In this document: in pieces, positions 12,165-24,571 of the stretch
Layout: every line of letters starts with the position of its first letter
Numbering within the stretch: position 1 is the stretch's first letter
Notes under the pieces: generated by a model
Seen by the model: the letters and a program-made list of their open reading frames with translations, nothing else
What the model was told of the DNA's origin: nothing
The model's database searches: none
Program-made: the position numbers and the translations under genes
NCBI GenBank assembly: GCA_022575985.1
Contig: JAKSXM010000014.1
Coordinates: 40,062,001-40,126,000 of the forward strand
Source: Anagrus nilaparvatae
Taxonomy: Eukaryota; Arthropoda; Insecta; Hymenoptera; Mymaridae
Direction of reading: 5' to 3'
Length of the DNA: 64,000 bases

Positions 12165-15100
12165 ATGAAATTGTTAATAATTTTTGCATTTACAATTAGC
12201 ATAGTATTTTGCGCATCAAATGAAAGTGTTAAAAATAATTGTGGTGGTACGTTTAACGGTAATCAATATGTTATAATGAGTCCAAATTATCCAAATAATT
12301 ATCCAAATAATCAAAATTGTATATACAAGTTAAATGGTGATCCATCAGCAAAATGCGAACAAGAATTTTTATTTCAATTCATCGATTTTAACATAAAAAC
12401 ATCAGAAAATTGCAAAAATGATTATTTACAAATTGGTGAACAAAATATATTTTGCAGTAGTAAATCTGGATTCAGAAGAATAAAAGGAAAGAATAACATG
12501 TTAAATGTCATATTCCATGCTGATGATAGTGAAACTGCTAAGGGCTTTAAAATATTGGTTACACCTTTGGTGTGTGGAAAAAATGAAGGATACCGTTTAA
12601 AAAACTAGTAAGTATTTCTTTAAATTATTAAGATCTATTAAAAATGTTAGTTAGGATTAGTACCTAAATAGTTTATTAGGGCTTTCGTTTTCATTTTTAT
12701 AAAATTAATGGTTTGTTTACCACTATCTAAAAATATGAAATTTCTATATTTTTCTCGCAAGAGGGATGCTTTAATCCTGACTTAAATATGGCCACCTAAA
12801 TTTTAAATGGAAATTACGCTATTGATTCATTTTAAATAAATTCCTTATTTAAATTTGAATCCTCCTCCAAATAACTAATTTTTAAGTTTCAAAAAAATTT
12901 TTTAAAAATTAGGCACTAGACTATGTGAAAAATTTTATTTTTAGATAATTATTTATTCACTGAAGATAATCAACTAAGTACAGCGATTTCTCTCTTTTTC
13001 TTCCAAAGTTTGTTGTAAATTTTGTTAAAAAGTGAAATATCTTCTAAAAATGATAAAATTTTACTGTTGCAATTGTTGTTACTTGATTTGGCACTAATTT
13101 ATACGTACTCAGTTAAATTTTTATTCAAAACGAACGTATCTTCGAAAAGTTATAAAATATTTTCCGAGAGTATCAGACAGTAAAAAAAATTTTTAATTGA
13201 AAAATGGCGGAAAATACTAATTGTAAAAAAACAGCAATTTTAATAGAATAGAAAAATAATTTTTTTATGGAACCCCAGGAACAGACCAGGGTGCGAAGCG
13301 CCTCTCTCTCAAAGAAATAGATTAATATTATTTTTAAAAAAAGTAAATATTATAAAAAATTGTTGATTCTTTTACGTCTGGTATGGATTTAATAGTTGAA
13401 TAAATGAGAAACCGACTTTTCCAGAGCAAATATGTTTATTATAAATATTGTTCCCAACGTTTTGAGTCCTTATGAGACTCCTTTTCAAGGGATTCTATAG
13501 ATACATATTATAATTGAATTAAAAATATGTAATTAATGTAATACTAATTCAATTATAATATGCATATATAGAATCCCTTGAAAAGGAGTCTCATAAAGAC
13601 TCGAAAAGTTGGGAACAATATTTATAATAAAAATCTTTGCTCTGGAAAAGTCGATTTCTCATTTATTCAACTATAAAAAACTTATTTATCTTACAGAATC
13701 ATACATTATAATAATGTAAGGGTACGAACATAAACTTTTTTCTACTATGTATGACATAGTAAATTTGAATGGTTTGAACAGAGATAGCCTCTGGTTTGAA
13801 TTATCATATTTATAGACTATCTCTGTTTAAACCATTCAAATTTACTATGTCATACATAGTAGAAAAAAGTTTATGTTCGTACCTTAAGGTATTATGCAGC
13901 TTGAATAAAATGATGACAGAGCTTAATGAAATAGGAAAATTATGAAAATTTAAACATTTTAAAACTTAAATAAACTTTATTTTATCCCTCTTATAGCATT
14001 AACTTTTTTGTAATTAAGAAAATAAAATCGGAGCTTTAACATTGATCTTATGGGAGAAATACTTTGGAGCTTTGAAAAAATATGAAAATGATGACACAGG
14101 AGATTAAAGTTAGCACGAAATGATAAATAAATGATCAAAGATTAAATTTTCAATTTATTTTCCCCACCTTATAGACTTTAATTTTAAATAAATAAATAAA
14201 AAATATGTAAATAACCTGAAATTATACTAATACATATATGATGTCACATATGCATGTAGCGTCGATAATTTAGAACGCGATAAAATTGTTTGTCCAAGCT
14301 GCACAAGACCTTAATAAATCTTAAGGAGTTATGAGGGTAAATAGAAAATTTGAGTCAATATCCACATTACCGACGCTATTTTTTTTTTTTTATAATTTGC
14401 AGTTTAAAATAAAATTAGTCGTAAAATTATTAAAAAATGTGTTTATTATGTAATATTATTGCAAAAAAAATTATTTTAATTTGATAAATTATGAAAAAAC
14501 ATTGTTATTTTAGGTTATGGTACTTGCTAAAACTTGGTTTTCACCGAATAATTAATTATTGAATGTGGTAACTTATAGATAAAAAAAATTGGAAATATAA
14601 TCTTTTACAATTTATTTATGATATTTAATTAGTTTCATCATTATCATACTTTTTGTAAGCTCCAAATACGAATTTCCATAAGAGCAATGTTAAACTGCCT
14701 ATTTTTAATTTCAATAAAATGAAAATTAATGTGGTAATAAAGGTAAAACCAAGTTCTACTCAACTTTAAAAATGTTTAAATTTAATAATTTTCCAGTTTC
14801 ATTCAGTTCTGTGATCATTTTTATTTACCCTCATAACTCCTTAAACTCAAGTGAGTATTATGTTTTATCTCATTTTTTAAATAGCTGCGCAAATTTAGTG
14901 TTAAATGCAAATATATTAAAATACAGAAAATTGAATGTAAAATTAACATAAAATAAATACATTTCAAGTAAAAACAAAAGTGTTTTTCAATGTTAAATTT
15001 TTAACGACAAAAAGAAGATAATAAAATAAAAATAAAATACCTGTAATTTGCATGACTTATTGTTTCCATACACGCACCGTTAACAATTTTTTTTTATAAT

Positions 15101-17824
15101 TTTACTTGACAATTTACTTGTTAAAGCCTGAAGCGTTATATTATATATGCAAAAAATTATTTTTCTAAAAAGATTTCTAAAGTTGGGTTCCCTTTTTTAT
15201 AATTAATATTTTAATATTTAATTTCTTTTTTAGCGTTACCAGCAACGATGCAAAGACACCAAATTCTCAGCAGAGGAAGTTAGCTGAAGAAGTTTCAACA
15301 TACAAAGATATTATGCAAAATTTAAATCGCGAAATAACAAAAATTCATCCAGTAACAGAAAAATTATCGGATGTTAAATTGATGGCTGAAAATTCTAAAA
15401 GCAATTCGTCTATTAGCAGTTCAGAGACATCGAATAAAAAATTGGTAGGATTAACTCCAAGAATTGCAGGAATGTCAAGAAATTCAGATAGTGGTTACGT
15501 TTATACGCCACCAACGAGTAAATTTGTAGATGCGTTTAACAATTATCGTCAAGATGATTCTGCTGTTTATTCTAATCAGAAAAATTCTTTTTCTAAAACG
15601 GACTGTGATAAATATCCAGAAAATCACAGATCTACATATTCAGGGAGCTCTAATTACAACGAACCACAAAATGCTGTTTCGATAAATAATTTAGAATCAG
15701 ATCAAAACCAAGGAAGCTATGATCCAAGCCTTGGTTTTTATTCGCCAAGTAAGAGACCATTCACCTCTAGTTATCCATCATCTGGAGGTATATCGCCGCC
15801 TTCGAAATTTAATATTCCGTTGCCTCCAATAAATTCTATAAATTCAGTATCACAAGGAAACCCATCGCCCCTAGTAAATTCAATTTCTCCAGTCAATTTT
15901 CAACCTGATTCAAATAGTGCAGTAGTTAGTGGTTCATATTCCATAGGTAATTACAACCCACCTATTGAAACTATAACTGGAACAATAAATGAAAATTACG
16001 ATTCACCTGCAGAATACCCAAATGGAAATTATAATCATTTGCCAACGCTAACTGGTGGTATAACTTATGGATCTTCTGGTCCCGGCAACGGTTATTTTTC
16101 TAGTTCAAGTTTCGTAAATAATCCTGATTATTTAAATAAGCCTTACAACGAATACAATCCACACGCGGAAACTGGTTTTTTACCAAATATTGCAGCTGGA
16201 GGTGAATGCTGTGTTTTACCAATAACTGGCTCAAAATTATCAATTGTTAGTCCTGGATTCCCATTATCTACGGATTCTTCACAAGCATATTCTTGTAATT
16301 ACTTAATAAAAAAATATTCACCAGAAGTTTGTAAATTACATTTAGTATTTAAATTCTTCAATTTCGGCAGCGACGATATATATTGTGGCGGCGGATACAT
16401 AGAAATTGATGGCAGAAAATATTGTGGCTGCAGAACCGGGCAAAGAATTATTATCCCATTTACGGATTATTATATTGGAAAAACAATATCAGTTAAATAC
16501 GTTGGTTTTCCAAGATCACGATTCAGTGGCTTTTTCATCGACGTTATTCAAGAACGATGCAATGGATACAATGGAAATAATCCACTTCATCCAAACGCAC
16601 CAATAAATTATCCAAACTATTTGCAAACATACCCAACCAATATACAATCTTCATCTTATCCTTATATTCAAGATCGTTACGGATTCTCAAATAATACAAA
16701 TAAAAAAAATGAAACATTAACTTATTCAAACACAGATGAAAACGAAAGTGGGCGAGAAATCGATCGAAGGCAAGCAGGATATTCCTATTCAAGGCCATCT
16801 GTTCCATTTCCATTAGAGGGCAATTATCAATCAACAACATTTGGTGTACCACAGTATCAATATCCAAATCAAGGAATCCCACACGGAAATTATCCAATCC
16901 CAGCAGTTCAAGGAATCCCACACGGAAATTATCCAACCCCAGCAATTCAAGGAATCTCACACGGGAATTATCCAAATCCAGCAATTCAAGGAATTTCACA
17001 TAGCACTCGAGACGAAAGATTATTTTACGGCGAATGCAGAAATCGTATATTTTTTGATTGGTTATGGGCATCAAAAGAAACTTACTTCAAAGGCATAAAA
17101 TGTAATTCATACAGAAATCCAAATATCGATTACCAAGGTGGTTACCATTTACCGCAAATACGTCGTCCAGTGGTATTAAGGCGTAGTCAAAATAATTCAC
17201 CAAATGGATGTGAAATGATAAATGCTTTCGAAGGCTTATTATCATCGCCATTGTATCCGGATTATTATCCGAATAACGTGAAACAATGTTTCAGGTAAGA
17301 TGAAAAGAATAATAATTTGTAATACTTTGTAATTTTAAAAGGTTTCTCGTGTCATTATTTGTTAAATATTTATGTTAAAATATTTAAAACTTTCTCATGT
17401 TTTATTCAGTGATAAATTTAGAGTACACATAATTCGCTACGTAAAAAAGATAAATTTAAATAATAATATTAAAAATATGAAATATTAATTACAGAATAAA
17501 CAAAGGCTCGAACGTTTGCAAGATAGCAATTGATGTATTGCACTTTGAGCTAGAATCTAGTACGGAATGTTCAAAAGATTACTTATCGTTTAGCGAAGAA
17601 AGTAAAAGATATTGTGGACATTCGTTAAAAGATAGTCACAGTAAGTTAAAAAAAGAAAAAATTAACTTTCTTCGAGCATTTTATATTTATTTTTAAACAT
17701 TTTTTTAATAATTTCAGACGTTTACGATTTGACACGTAAAAGCTATTTCGATATTTACTTTGTCAGCGATTCTCATGGGACAGGAAGAGGTTTCAACATG
17801 GCCTTTACACAAATAAGATGTTAA
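12165..17824 (+). CDS. Secreted protein with three CUB domains
   Basis: Four exons: 12165-12607, 15234-17294, 17495-17640 and 17718-17824 (stop TAA). Phases join cleanly and give 918 residues. Residues 1-16 form a hydrophobic signal peptide ending near FCAS. CUB domain 1 spans about residues 26-137 with cysteines at 26, 52, 64, 83, 97 and 137. A long low-complexity Ser/Pro/Asn/Tyr-rich linker follows. CUB domain 2 spans about 472-590, starting ECCVLP and ending QERC. A second linker carries four 13-residue repeats of the type QGIPHGNYP (about 692-740). A Cys-containing motif GECRNRIFFDWLWAS precedes CUB domain 3 at about 806-918. CUB domains bind proteins or carbohydrates outside the cell. 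No protease domain is present, so this is probably a structural or binding secreted protein. The 2.6-kb first intron carries the inverted-repeat elements listed below. Function is otherwise unknown. Confidence 0.9.
13392..13674. mobile_element. Foldback MITE in CUB intron 1
   Basis: A 283-bp near-palindrome with arms of about 120 bp. The left end ATAGTTGAATAAATGAGAAA mirrors the right end, and GGGATTCTATA / TATAGAATCCC flank a short AT-rich loop near 13,540. The arms carry a few mismatches, for example CGACTTTT against AAAAGTCG followed by different bases. It has no coding capacity. Confidence 0.88.
13721..13883. mobile_element. Short palindromic element, GGTACGAAC ends
   Basis: A 163-bp near-perfect hairpin. 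GGTACGAACATAAACTTTTT at the left is mirrored by a right end of GTTCGTACC. The arms are about 73 bp and themselves contain the short palindrome ACTATGTATGACATAGT. Flanks are GTAAG on the left and TTAA on the right, so the target-site duplication is unclear (TAA or TTAA). It lies directly against the next element. Confidence 0.85.
13888..14310. mobile_element. TTAA-flanked MITE, copy A
   Basis: A 423-bp element bounded by TTAA at 13884-13887 and 14311-14314. Its terminal inverted repeats are GGTATTATGCAGCTTG and the complement of GGTCTTGTGCAGCTTG. The interior matches 41693-42113: both carry an AACATTG...CTTATGG block, TTTGGAGCTT, GTAAATAACCTGA, ATTATACTAATACATATA and a TGTAGCGT(C/T)GATAATTTAGAA block. 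TTAA target duplication is typical of piggyBac-type elements. No transposase is encoded. Confidence 0.85.
14325..14840. mobile_element. TTAA-flanked MITE, copy B
   Basis: A 516-bp element bounded by TTAA at 14321-14324 and 14841-14844. Its terminal inverted repeats are GGAGTTATGAGGGTAAAT and the exact complement ending CATAACTCC. Parts of the interior are an inverted copy of the family core (CTCCAAA...CCATAAGAGCAATGTTAAA), so it is related to 13888-14310 and 41693-42113 although its ends differ. It sits ten bases beyond copy A's right flank. Confidence 0.85.
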
Positions 17825-18485
17825 ATAAAATGATAAACATCTTTTTCATTTGCTCTTTCTAAGTCATCATCCATCATTTTTTTGTTACCTGTACAGTTTT
17901 TTTATTTTCTACTTTTTTTACCATTATTTATTTTTTATTGTTAAGTCTGGAAACGAGGAAAAATCTCTTTTTATTGTAATTATGTAAAATTATTTATTTT
18001 TTATGTCTATAGGAAAATAATATAAGTAAGATTAAATTTAATTAATTTTTATTTAATTTACATAGAATAAAATATTTTTTATATCAAACAGTTTGGAATA
18101 CATATAATTATTGCAACAGCATGGGTTACATATTTATGCTTTTTTATTAATAATTAACTGAAATTTTATTGTAAATGTACATTTATTAGTTCTTCCAATG
18201 AACCATAAAAAATTTTTTTTTTCAACAACTGAAAAATATGAGCACGCCTGATAGCTCTGGAATCGGTCTAATGAATTTATGAAAAACCATTATGGGTCAA
18301 AATTTTAAATTCTAGCGTCCCAGATTTCTAACGTAAAAATCGGTAAAGTTAAATTTTCAAAGAAAAGTGTAGCATATATCGCTATAACAAACTTCACTTT
18401 GAATATTACAAAATTAGTGAACGTTTCAAACATTTACAAGTTATGATTTTGAAATTATATTAAAATATACTAACATCTTTTTCTT
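17825..18485. other. 3' flank of CUB gene
   Basis: AT-rich with several AATAAA-like words, for example near 18,067 (GAATAAAATA), suitable as polyadenylation signals for the CUB gene. No other feature is seen. Confidence 0.4.
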
Positions 18486-18489
18486 ACTA

Positions 18490-18695
18490 GTCAGTCAAAA
18501 ACACTTTTTTCGCCCCGCAACGAGATTGAAAAAAACGTGTCTTCTGCACCCCTTTGAGAAATAAAAATTGCGTTTTATCCATGGAGGCAAAAAATGCCCC
18601 AGATAGCAGTTTACCATCCTCCTAACGTTAATTAACTTTCGATCTCAGAGATTCTTTTATTTTTGCTCCCTTGGTTATAAATGTACTATTAAAAA
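18490..18695. repeat. Dispersed hairpin repeat, copy 1
   Basis: Shares with 46420-46790 the ordered blocks CACTTTTTTCGCCCCGCAAC, GAGAAATAAAAATTGCGTTT, CCATGG, CCCCAGAT.GCAGTTTACC, TTAATTAAC and ATAAATGTACTATT. In the better preserved copy these form a hairpin (CCCAGATCGCA paired with TGCGATCTGGG). Here the second arm has decayed. Non-coding, class unknown. Confidence 0.75.
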
Positions 18696-19700
18696 ATTAT
18701 AAAAATAAGATCCTGAAAAGGACAGCTCAAATAAACCTCTAAAAGACCAAAATCTTTATACTTTATTGGTGCCATTCCAGATTTTTTTATGAGCTGTTCT
18801 TTTCATTTTCATTGAAAATAGAAACTTTTTTTACTCGAAGCATTCAAAAATAGCTTTTAATTAAGCGACAAACTAATAAATGTACATTTAAATATTTTAA
18901 ACATAATATTGTAACAAATTTTTCAACCTGTAACACCAAATTTTTTAATATTAAATTAAGGGGCTATTTTACATGAGACGCACTCAAATTTAAGTTAACA
19001 AAATTTTTTTGAACATTAATTTACCCTAAACTTTCAGGTCTCAAAATGTAATCTCCCATTTCCGAAAACCACTTTTTAAAAGTAATCAAAGTACAATTTT
19101 TTATTTCCAAATACAGTAACACTTAATACTTAATAACAAATTTAAAAAAAAATGCTTCTAAATATATCTGAAAATTTGAAAAATTTTATTAAAATACGAA
19201 AAAAATTTATTTGATACATTTCATTAAAAAATGCCCATCTTACTTTAAAATATTAAAGTTGTTACATTGACGTCGATAATAATGCATTTCCTATGTGTAT
19301 TACATTCTGGAAATGACTAATTATTTATAATAATAAACTTACTATAATAAGAACGTAATTAATTTTATCTCTATAATTCTTTAATGAGGTAATGTCAATT
19401 GTAATTATGATAACGCTTAGGAAATTATTTAAATAATAAGAGTAAGTACCTAATTATCATAGAGTTAAAAATTTAAAAAGGTTTATTCTTTTATTTTCAA
19501 AGTCACTATCTTATTGTAAAAATCTTTGGTTTTAAATACAAGTTTAGATCTTATTATCTAGGAACAAAGATACAGAAAGGAATGGTTCTTTGTCTAGGAA
19601 CAAAAAAAAAAATTTTTTTAAACTAATTATTATGAAAATCGAACTTCGGTTTACTAATATTTATAGTTAAGATATGTGTTTTTAGAATCTTTTTTATATT
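18696..19700. other. Intergenic AT-rich region
   Basis: No gene or repeat family could be supported. The sequence is simple and AT-rich throughout. Confidence 0.4.
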
Positions 19701-19714
19701 TAATTAAGATATTT

Positions 19715-19898
19715 TTAACCAAGAAAACGTATGCTTGTGTAAACAGAACTAGCAGGTCTCTTTTGATTACAAAAATTAATTGACCTTGTTTTCTTACCAT
19801 TTCTGGCATCGTTTAATGCCATCAAAAGTTGATAAATTTCTTTTTTCGAAGGGTTGCAGGGGTTGTAAGAATCGTAATCTGGATAGACATAAGTCGTC
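19715..19898 (-). CDS. Possible alternative 3' exon of prohormone-like gene
   Basis: An open stretch of 60 codons follows a good acceptor (poly-pyrimidine then ACAATAG at 19899-19901). It reads TTYVYPDYDSYNPCNPSKKE near the start and ends VYTSIRFLG-stop. It has dibasic sites (GKKTR, QKRP) and two cysteines. It fits the phase of the upstream gene only if that gene uses a weak donor within exon 2 (AAG|GTATTA or AAG|GTTTTT). A strong internal donor ATG|GTAAGA lies inside it, so it may itself be spliced onward. It could be an alternative last exon, an internal exon or a separate gene. I do not recognise the family. Confidence 0.35.
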
Positions 19899-19959
19899 CT
19901 ATTGTAAAACAAAACAAAAAGAAAAGTCATTATTTTTTATATCTCACCTAATTATAAAA

Positions 19960-20872
19960 TTAACGATTAGCAAGAAAAAACCTTAAATTACGTCGTTTCC
20001 AAGGATATGGTCTATAATACCTTGATCTTTTGACTGGATATGCTCCGCGTAGTGTATTATCTATAGTAACTTGTCTGTTCTCATTATTGTTTGGAAAATC
20101 CTTTACTAAAATAATTGGACTTTCTACGTCACCGGGCTGTTCTAAAATTTTCATTAAGTGTCTTTGAAATTGTATCAATTGATTATCGTCCAGTTCTGTT
20201 ATCGGCTTCATTAATTCATGCTCACCCAATGGATATTCTGGAAAAACATTTTTAATCAATGCAATTATCATTGTAAAAATTATTGGAAAAAAAGTAAGGA
20301 GACATGGTTATGAAAAAAATTTTTCTACTTTCTCGAGATTCCCCCAAAGCTTTTTTTTAATATTTCAAACGATTTGAGATATTGTACAGAAAATAAAGCA
20401 CAGGGCACCTTTGTAATTCTATAGATAAATATGTATACGAGCATATAATTATTAAAATTTTTTACTTTATTATTCTAAAATAAATTTTTTTTTTAAATAA
20501 CTGAACTCCAGCTGTTCATAAAATATGCATATTTAAAATAATTATTTTTATTTATTCATATGAAAATCGCCTTTTAAATATTTACATACCTAAATCATTA
20601 ATATCGTAATCGTTACTCATTTCAAAATTATTTATTATTCCATGCCCAGGAAATTGGTTGAATTGATTATTATGATTGATATTGGATAATCGATGTTGCC
20701 TTTTGACAATTTGATTTCCAAATTTATAATTTGCTAATGATAAATTTTCTTCCTTTCTTTCTAAAGGATTCACTAAGACTTGTTCTAATTCTGCTTTTCC
20801 TGTCAAATCTAAAACTTCTGTTTTCAAACTTGTAATTTTTAATCCAATAATCATTAAGAAAATGTAAACCAT
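19960..20872 (-). CDS. Small secreted prohormone-like protein
   Basis: Two coding exons, 20590-20872 and 19960-20237, join in phase (g|aa) to give 186 residues. Residues 1-18 (MVYIFLMIIGL...) form a signal peptide. The body has no globular motif. It is rich in Asn, with dibasic cleavage sites VKR|QHRL near residue 59 and VKR|SRYYRPYPW|KRR near the C-terminus; the protein ends NLRFFLANR. Signal peptide, short length and paired basic residues are the marks of a neuropeptide or peptide-hormone precursor, but no mature peptide matches a family I know and no amidation glycine precedes these sites. An AG acceptor lies immediately before the ATG, implying a non-coding first exon upstream, probably near 23.6 kb. 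Transcripts may also extend into 19715-19898. Confidence 0.6.
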
Positions 20873-21339
20873 CTAAAAAAAAAGGATTCAATATTAATTC
20901 ATGTTTTCCTTTAAGGTAAATAAAATTAAAATTTTAGAGCTTTAAAATGGAGTCATTATTCATTTACAAATGCTTATTTAAATCAAAAGGTTTAGTAAAA
21001 AGAAATTCTAATAAATTATTCTTCAGCACTGATTTAATCAGGCCCCTAAAATAGGATGACGATATAATGTGACGTTTTGAAGATACCTTTTAAGATTTAT
21101 GTAACTTTACGTCAATTTTTCGATGAACAATTATACCTGACGCAAAATTAAAGTTCTTAAAAAATTTATTTGAAAATTCACTATTTTTACATCCTTTCTT
21201 AATAATCAGCAAGAAATTAGAACCAAAATATTCTATTCATTAGAGATATGTTGGATCTGTCAAAAAAATACTACATGTAGGTAACATTAATTTGAATATT
21301 TTTAACAAGATAAAATATGCGGCATTTCAGACCTTTTTC

Positions 21340-22110
21340 AGTACAAAATGACAATTTGGAGAAAAAAAAATTAATTTCAGTTTTTCACTCTTTCAAACCT
21401 TTTGCAGTAGAAAACAATAAAAATTTTGAAAAAATAAAAAATCTGACATTTTTCCATAAACCCCTTTCGATTTAGGTCAAAATAAAAATTGTCACAAAAA
21501 TCCAGTCCCCTATTTCATCAGCACTCTTTTTATTAGAAAATTTAATTTATAAGGAATTTTTAACAATTCAAATTTTTTTAAGTAAATAAAGCCAAAATTT
21601 CTAAAAATCCAAAAATTTTAAAACTGACTTAACCATATTGAACCATGAACCCACTGAACCATATTGATTTAAGTTTTTCACTGTTTCAAACCTTTTTCGG
21701 TACCAAACAGCAAAGTAGAAAAACAGTCAAAAAAATTTAGTTTGCCCATTTAATCAGCACTTTTTTATTAGAAAACTTGATTTATAAGGGTTTTCGACCA
21801 ATCCAAATAGTTTTAAGCAAATAAAACCAAAATTTCTAAAAATCCAAAAGTTTTAAAACTTACTTAAATCCATTTATAACAGGTTTTTTGACCTTTTTGA
21901 CTCGCTGAACTATATTGATATAAGTTTTTAACTGTTTAAGACTTTTTCCAGTATCAAAAGACGAAAAATTAGAAGAAAAAAAAAATTCACATTTTTCCAT
22001 TCCTCATTCGATGTTGACCAAAATAAAAATTGTCAAGAAAATCCAGTTCCCCTATTTCATCAACACTTTTTTTATTAGAAAACTTTGTTTTAACCAAATA
22101 TTATCAAAAT
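21340..22110. repeat. Degenerate tandem repeat, about 260-bp unit
   Basis: About three diverged copies of a unit with AAGTTTTTCACTGTTTCAAA, CCTTTTTC.GTA, AAAATCCAGT.CCCTATTTC, ATCAGCACTTTTTTTATTAG, AAAACTTGATTTATAAGG and CCAAAATTTCTAAAAATCC. A further copy lies at 51960-52195. Non-coding and AT-rich; the origin is unknown. Confidence 0.7.
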
Positions 22111-22119
22111 CTTTTCTGT

Positions 22120-23520
22120 AATTTTTTTACAAATACGTATTTATTAAATTACTTGCGTATTTACGTAAAGGCTTCCAAAAAAAATTTTATTTTTACCAAA
22201 AATAGTAAAAATTGAATATCTTCAAAAGTACGTTAGCTGAGTCGCAAATTTATGGCCTATGTCACCCACAGACTTTATTTCTTTATTTTAAGACCAGTTT
22301 TATGTAATTTCGTTCATTAGTTCGACCCTGGTGTTGAAGCAAACACTCAGAAAAATAAATAAATTTTCAAATATATATAGTAGAAAGACTAGTAAGATGA
22401 TTAAATTAAAATTAAGTATAAAATATTATCTTTTTTAATTAACTGTCAATTTTTTTTTACCAATATATTTTATTAGTTTTTGTTCTAAATAACAAATACA
22501 TAAAATTGAATGCCTGACATAAATTCATTTTCAGAAGATTTCAGTTCCGAGGACGGTAATTAATTCTAAGAGGTCATGGTAATTTTTTTAGCAAATTTTA
22601 TGTCACATAATTAATGAGCAGGACCAGATTTAACCACCTCCCAAATATTTAACAACCATATTTCTATTTGAATTTATCTGCCCTTAATAACTTAAATATA
22701 TCTTGAATTACGGTTTTTGAAAATATATAAATTTTTGCATCACTGGCTGATTTAAAAAAAATATTTTAAATAAAAAAATTTTCTTGTAAAATGGTAACAA
22801 CTTGCATTAATAAACAGGAATCCCAAAATGTCCCGAATGTAATTTATATGAAAATTTGGATAAACAAAAGCAACTCAAGATGATTAGAGCAAGTAATAGC
22901 CGAAATAATCTTGTAGCAAGGGGGTTAAGGTGATTAAGAATATTGAAATAAAAAAATCGTTTGTTTAAAAACGAATAATAAGTTTCAATATAATAAAGAA
23001 AAGGCTGAGATAAATAAATTATATATTTTGTGTCATATAAACCTGTTGCTCTCAGCTCTACAACTTGAATACATAAAGTAAATCATACATTTTTGAAAAA
23101 TTTGATATAAAAAAACATTAAATATTTTTGCAATATATTTTAAACACTTTTTGCTCATAAGGGAAAATTGAATTTCATTGCTTAAAAATTAACTAATTTT
23201 ATTGGAAACTGTAAATCTAGCTTTAACAAACAAATAAAAGTCAAAGTAATAAAAATAAATTTTTTTTTTATAACTTTTTTCTATTTTATTAACATTGTGG
23301 TCAACGTTTAAATTGGAATAAATTGAAATTGAGTATGTATCTTTTATTTTTATTTATTTTTTTTTTCATCTGATAATAAAAAAATTTCATTTTAGTAAAT
23401 GACTTTTTAATGCAATTTTTACTTACTTTTTATAAATCACCAATTATGTATTTAAAAATAACAATTTTCACTAAAAAAAACTTGAGAGAAAGCACAAAAA
23501 CGATAAAAAAAACTTTTATA
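22120..23520. other. Probable 5' intron of prohormone-like gene
   Basis: No exon could be supported. If the transcript starts near 23.6 kb on the minus strand, this is the first intron. Confidence 0.35.
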
Positions 23521-23554
23521 CTTCTTAATTTTTATAATTTTCAGTAGTTTAAAC

Positions 23555-23633
23555 GTACGTAGGATCTGGCGTAAGCAACAGGCGATGACAACTCTATGTG
23601 GTGTCACGTGTACGATGCTAATCCTTATATAGC
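23555..23633 (-). promoter_or_regulatory. Candidate core promoter and non-coding first exon
   Basis: On the minus strand a TATA element CTATATAAGG (23624-23633) is followed about 20 bases later by CACGTG (23605-23610), then by a locally GC-richer stretch ending in a possible donor CTAC|GTACGT near 23558. This fits the missing first exon of the gene at 19960-20872. Inference only. Confidence 0.35.
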
Positions 23634-24571
23634 TTTCTGTATATATATGGGGATCTTGCGCAGATTTTTTCTAACGAAAATATTAATAATTTAATTATCA
23701 ATTTGAGTTATTTTTAACAAAAGCATATTTAATTATTGAAAATCTGTAAAAAATGATAGAAAATATGAATAATGAAATAATTTCAAGGAACATTTAATTA
23801 TATATTTAACGACAAAAGGTAGTAGTAATATTTATTTCTTGTTTGTAATTTACATAAATTGTTACAAGATAATATATATAGTTTAAATAAGTAATTAATA
23901 CAGAATCTTTTACAAAAGTATTTCTAATATTTATAATATTAATAAATTAAATTATTGAAATTGAAATTAGAATTAATAGTTTTATAAACATGTATGCATA
24001 TGTATATATATAAGTATATATATACATATATTTTTATATCTTATATAAAATTCTCCTCTTTTCTTATTTTTTTTCTATTATATATATCTATTATATTTTT
24101 TTCTTTCTTTCCTTTATTTATTTTTCTCTTTATTTTCATCTTTAATTTTATATCTTTTATACGACAAAAGGTAAAAATACAATATTTTTGAAAATATGCC
24201 ACTATATAGAATTTTTGCCATTAATGACGTGCTTTCTTGATTTTTGCTAACAGAAAAAATTTCTATATCACGGTTATTGGCGTACCAGCAAGGTAAGAGC
24301 AGTTCTCAGTACCTGGAATTTGTTTTAAAAAATTCAAAGTCCTTCCAAGGGGCCTATCAACATTATTTTAAAATGGACTTTAGCCCTATTTTTTAAAAAG
24401 AAAAAAAAAAAATTTCTGTCTCGACAAATAAAGTTTATTCTTTGATCCAAAGTTTTAATGATTGTAACATAATCAAATTTAATATATACTGTAACAACTT
24501 TTATCTTACACGTCTCTGTAAAATACAAATATAAATTGCTTAAATAAACTTTTGATACTTTTTCAATTTTT

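Noticed and set aside
16544..17074. 176-codon antisense open frame and short overlapping frames inside the CUB gene
   Set aside because: They are shadows of the 13-residue repeat and the long CUB exon in other frames. The sense exon has splice sites and domain matches.
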